DNA of 64,000 bases, from contig DATKCT010000066.1 of NCBI GenBank assembly GCA_035513055.1, positions 1 to 64,000 on the forward strand. Direction: 5' to 3'. The position numbers and the translations under genes were made by a program. The notes under the pieces are model-generated. The model ran no database searches and had not been told where the DNA came from. It worked only from the letters and a program-made list of their open reading frames with translations. The stretch is from DATKCT01 sp035513055 (lineage in GTDB: Bacteria > Verrucomicrobiota > Verrucomicrobiia > Verrucomicrobiales > DEV007). Positions 62,801-64,000 of this stretch are shown one piece after another (position 1 is the first letter of the stretch; every line of letters begins with the position of its first letter).

Positions 62801-63887
62801 AAGTCTCCATGGCAAACAGGTGCTGGACCAAGGGGCGATTCACCGGATCGCGCCGGCTATCCAATCGATCCATCACCGATGTGAAGGGCAGGTAGGCCGC
62901 TTCCATGGCATCGATTAGAGCCCGCTGGACCGACGCCAGGAACTCTCCCACCGGCGGATTGCCGGAGAGGTCGAAGCGCAAAACGGCCAGGTCGGAGAAC
63001 AATCCCACCAGCTCCTCGAGTTCCCGATGGTTCCTTCCCGATGCGGGCACTCCCACAACGAGTTCGTCCGCGCCGGTGTTGCGCTGCAAAACCATGAGGT
63101 AGGAGCCCAGCAACAAGCAAGCAGGCGTCATCCGCAACCGGCGCGCGGCTGCGTCCAAAGACGCCGATTCGTCCAGAGAGAGCTTCAGCTCCAATCGATC
63201 CCCCGACACATCGAGAGTCTGGGGCCGGGGAAAATCCACCGGTATCTCGGCCGTCGCCGATCCGTCTAACCGATCCAGAGCTGATTGGATATCTCGATCG
63301 AACTCGCCTGAGGCCAGGAGATGGCGATGCCAGCGGGCATAGTCCGCCAAGCGCAGCGACGGTCTCGGCCGTTTCTCCAAATGCTCCGGAGACTCACAGG
63401 CTTCCAAAAAATCCTTGAGCAGGAGAGGAACACTCCACCCGTCAAAGACGAGGTGATGGACGCAGATGACCAGAAAGCGCGTGTGCGTATCCGTCTCGAG
63501 GAGAAGGGCCCGAAACAGGGGCGGGCGATCCAATGTGAACGGACGTTCGCAGAATCTCACGGCTCGATCCCAAAGCATGCCCTCGTCCACAAGCGCGCCC
63601 AGGTGGCGCGCTTCGAAAGGCAGAGCGGCGGAATCCATCACGACCGCAATCGCTTCCCCTTCCCGCTCGACAATCCCCGTGCGCAGAGCCTCATGACGCC
63701 GCATCACCGAATGCAACGCTTCTTCGACCCGCGTCGCGGTCAGGTCGCCTTCGATCCGCGACCAGAGGCAAATGTGAAAAACCGCAGACCCCGGGAACAC
63801 TTGCTCGAATCTCCAGATGCGTTCCTGCGCGGGGGACAGCGGTCCTTCTACTGGTCCGCCGCCCGGGATGGGGTTGAACCGTAGCAT
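59865..63887 (-). CDS. stand-alone NRPS module: C - A(FkbM methyltransferase insert) - PCP
   Basis: About 1340 residues from ATG 63887, which has AGGA five bases upstream (ATG 63893 and TTG 63905 lie nearby). C domain first (LSPAQERIW; HHLVFDG near 146). A domain: A3 FTSGTTGVPRA near 610, A5 HYGPTETTVG, A7 YRSGDRARSF, A8 VRGHRVELAEVA. Between A8/A9 and A10 sits an FkbM-type SAM methyltransferase (~920-1170) with VVDVGGNIGLFAL and LLKINAEKSE. A10 is PNGKVDRQAL (~1235) and the PCP has SGGHSLVAIQ (~1288). The A code reads DFTKIGHVGK, nearest to Asp (DLTKVGHIGK) or Asn. No TE. A single module led by a C domain needs an upstream donor, none of which is adjacent. Confidence 0.93.
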   Translation of the reverse strand: MLRFNPIPGGGPVEGPLSPAQERIWRFEQVFPGSAVFHICLWSRIEGDLTATRVEEALHSVMRRHEALRTGIVEREGEAIAVVMDSAALPFEARHLGALVDEGMLWDRAVRFCERPFTLDRPPLFRALLLETDTHTRFLVICVHHLVFDGWSVPLLLKDFLEACESPEHLEKRPRPSLRLADYARWHRHLLASGEFDRDIQSALDRLDGSATAEIPVDFPRPQTLDVSGDRLELKLSLDESASLDAAARRLRMTPACLLLGSYLMVLQRNTGADELVVGVPASGRNHRELEELVGLFSDLAVLRFDLSGNPPVGEFLASVQRALIDAMEAAYLPFTSVMDRLDSRRDPVNRPLVQHLFAMETSFSPALERNGLRLEPRTLGLGLVKADVSLLVWDGEGGLRLEIEYRSAVYEKESAARWLRQLRDALVFLAEDEDRLLGSWRLPEAVEWIQGPPETPKEAAQALASIRMRAESQPGALAVRDEHAQWSYEQLWNRASAVSAWLRGQGIAPGTRIGLCLGRRAESVAGILGVFAAGCAAVPLDESQPVPRLKRLLEEADAAGLLTWETWRGRFDAVDGLLVCPWEQLGSSALRSDEMVAKVDRAGAAYVVFTSGTTGVPRAVEVSRGNLDAYCSAVLERFGFEAGWNAAILQSFAVDFSYTMLFPILMQGGSLRLFNRETSMDPWRLAEDWRRDPVDVLKITPSHLKALLREAPAQFLLPRRRLILGGESSNAAWVEDLVQHGGLEWEAHNHYGPTETTVGVLTWRCGLGDRPRGNGMTPLGRPLAHARVSVRDRFGHALPPGAEGELWIGGDAVATGYRNDWERQAECFLEYPGPLGAVERIYRSGDRARSFSDGVVEFCGRVDDQVKVRGHRVELAEVAAVLACHWSVAEATVIARREGEGVELEGFVTAAQPVALSGAGQGPVRLPNGMMVRQVNRHETIYLFDEIFQRQAYLQHGVTLRRGDAVVDVGGNIGLFALFVRAWIGDGRLLVVEPNPRVFEILRANLGTYAPQAAAVQVALSDCQGSARFTSYPGFSLFSGLAADPAAERAVVEAYERARGVMTGAISVGKEFDDLMEDRFRTETWEVRLETLSALLRNHGIETVDLLKINAEKSERRILQGINEGDWRRMRQVVLETDVEDDVEPVVELLQGQGFRVTVDQDPLLRDTSLRYVYAVRPEDPRESGDDGPGPDPSYWPSDAAPDGESLRAFLAARLPEAFVPACVTVVQRFPFGPNGKVDRQALLAASATSSAKKELDQPWASETEKRLAGIWSELLGRTLADRDSDFWDSGGHSLVAIQMAGRIRREFGVALQLREIFEHPVLAGLAQRIDQQRSAGVR

Positions 63888-63938
63888 ACTCATCCTGATC
63901 GCCAAAAGACGCCCAATGTTCCGGACCGCGGCCCCATG

Positions 63939-64000
63939 TCAACGCCACTCGTGTTTGGGATACCGCCCGCGCAACTGCTTACGGATCTCCGGATAGCTGT
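63939..64000 (-). CDS. hrpB: C-terminal end of an HrpB-like ATP-dependent helicase (partial)
   Basis: The last codons of a minus-strand gene that runs off the window: SYPEIRKQLRGRYPKHEWR then stop (63939-63941). The RGRYPKHxW ending is characteristic of the HrpB DExH-box helicase C-terminus. The stop lies 51 bases before the NRPS start, so the NRPS could read through from this gene. Confidence 0.55.
   Translation of the reverse strand, partial: SYPEIRKQLRGRYPKHEWR

Overview
This is a high-GC bacterial chromosome segment from the PVC superphylum, most likely Verrucomicrobiota. The pointers are a DUF1501 gene next to a DUF1549/DUF1553 gene, two exported proteins with SHD1-like domains, a MoxR/DUF58/vWA gene block, a 'DPDGDGQ' calcium-loop surface-protein type, and fragments of repeat proteins with the RxPxAAxxWV pattern common in Verrucomicrobia. 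The phylum call is an inference from gene content; no rRNA or tRNA gene is visible.

Layout. 1-12.6 kb: a plus-strand NRPS/PKS assembly line, cut off at its 5' side: an A-PCP fragment, a docking-domain/C-A-PCP gene, and a C-A-PCP-KS-AT-KR-ACP gene. Specificity residues read by eye suggest Val/Ile, Val, Ala/Gly and then malonate with ketoreduction, that is, a peptide ending in a statine-like gamma-amino-beta-hydroxy acid. No release domain follows. 12.6-15.6 kb: a decayed mobile-element region with fragments of repeat proteins in both orientations, an Uma2 remnant, an intact Rpn-type nuclease/transposase gene, a RAYT transposase stump and a frameshifted IS21 IstB remnant. 15.6-30.6 kb: core and envelope genes: RecD2 helicase, NupC transporter, AsmA-like protein, ABCG-like half transporter, PdxH, IspE, PgeF, a MarR regulator, MoeA, a lipoprotein, an SHD1 protein and a zinc metallopeptidase. 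30.7-39.2 kb: DUF1501/DUF1549 pair, Ndk, and a tightly overlapping TAXI-TRAP transporter/DUF1445 operon. 39.4-48.7 kb: 2-oxoacid:ferredoxin oxidoreductase subunits, GlyRS, ScpA, two uncharacterised proteins, a Tat-type alkaline phosphatase and a YlbF-family protein with a Cys-rich tail. 49-57.2 kb: MoxR-DUF58-vWA-vWA membrane block, a GNAT acetyltransferase and an MtnA-family isomerase.

57.2-63.9 kb (minus strand) is the most unusual part. A stand-alone NRPS module (C-A-[FkbM methyltransferase]-PCP, Asp-like code) is followed by a possible 56-codon ORF, a ~70-aa peptide with a long Gly/Glu-only tail, a JmjC/cupin_4 (ribosomal-oxygenase-like) hydroxylase and a thioredoxin-fold [2Fe-2S] 'sucrase/ferredoxin-like' protein; the last two are separated by one base. 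I propose this as a candidate undescribed peptide-modification system. The window ends in the last codons of an HrpB-like helicase gene.
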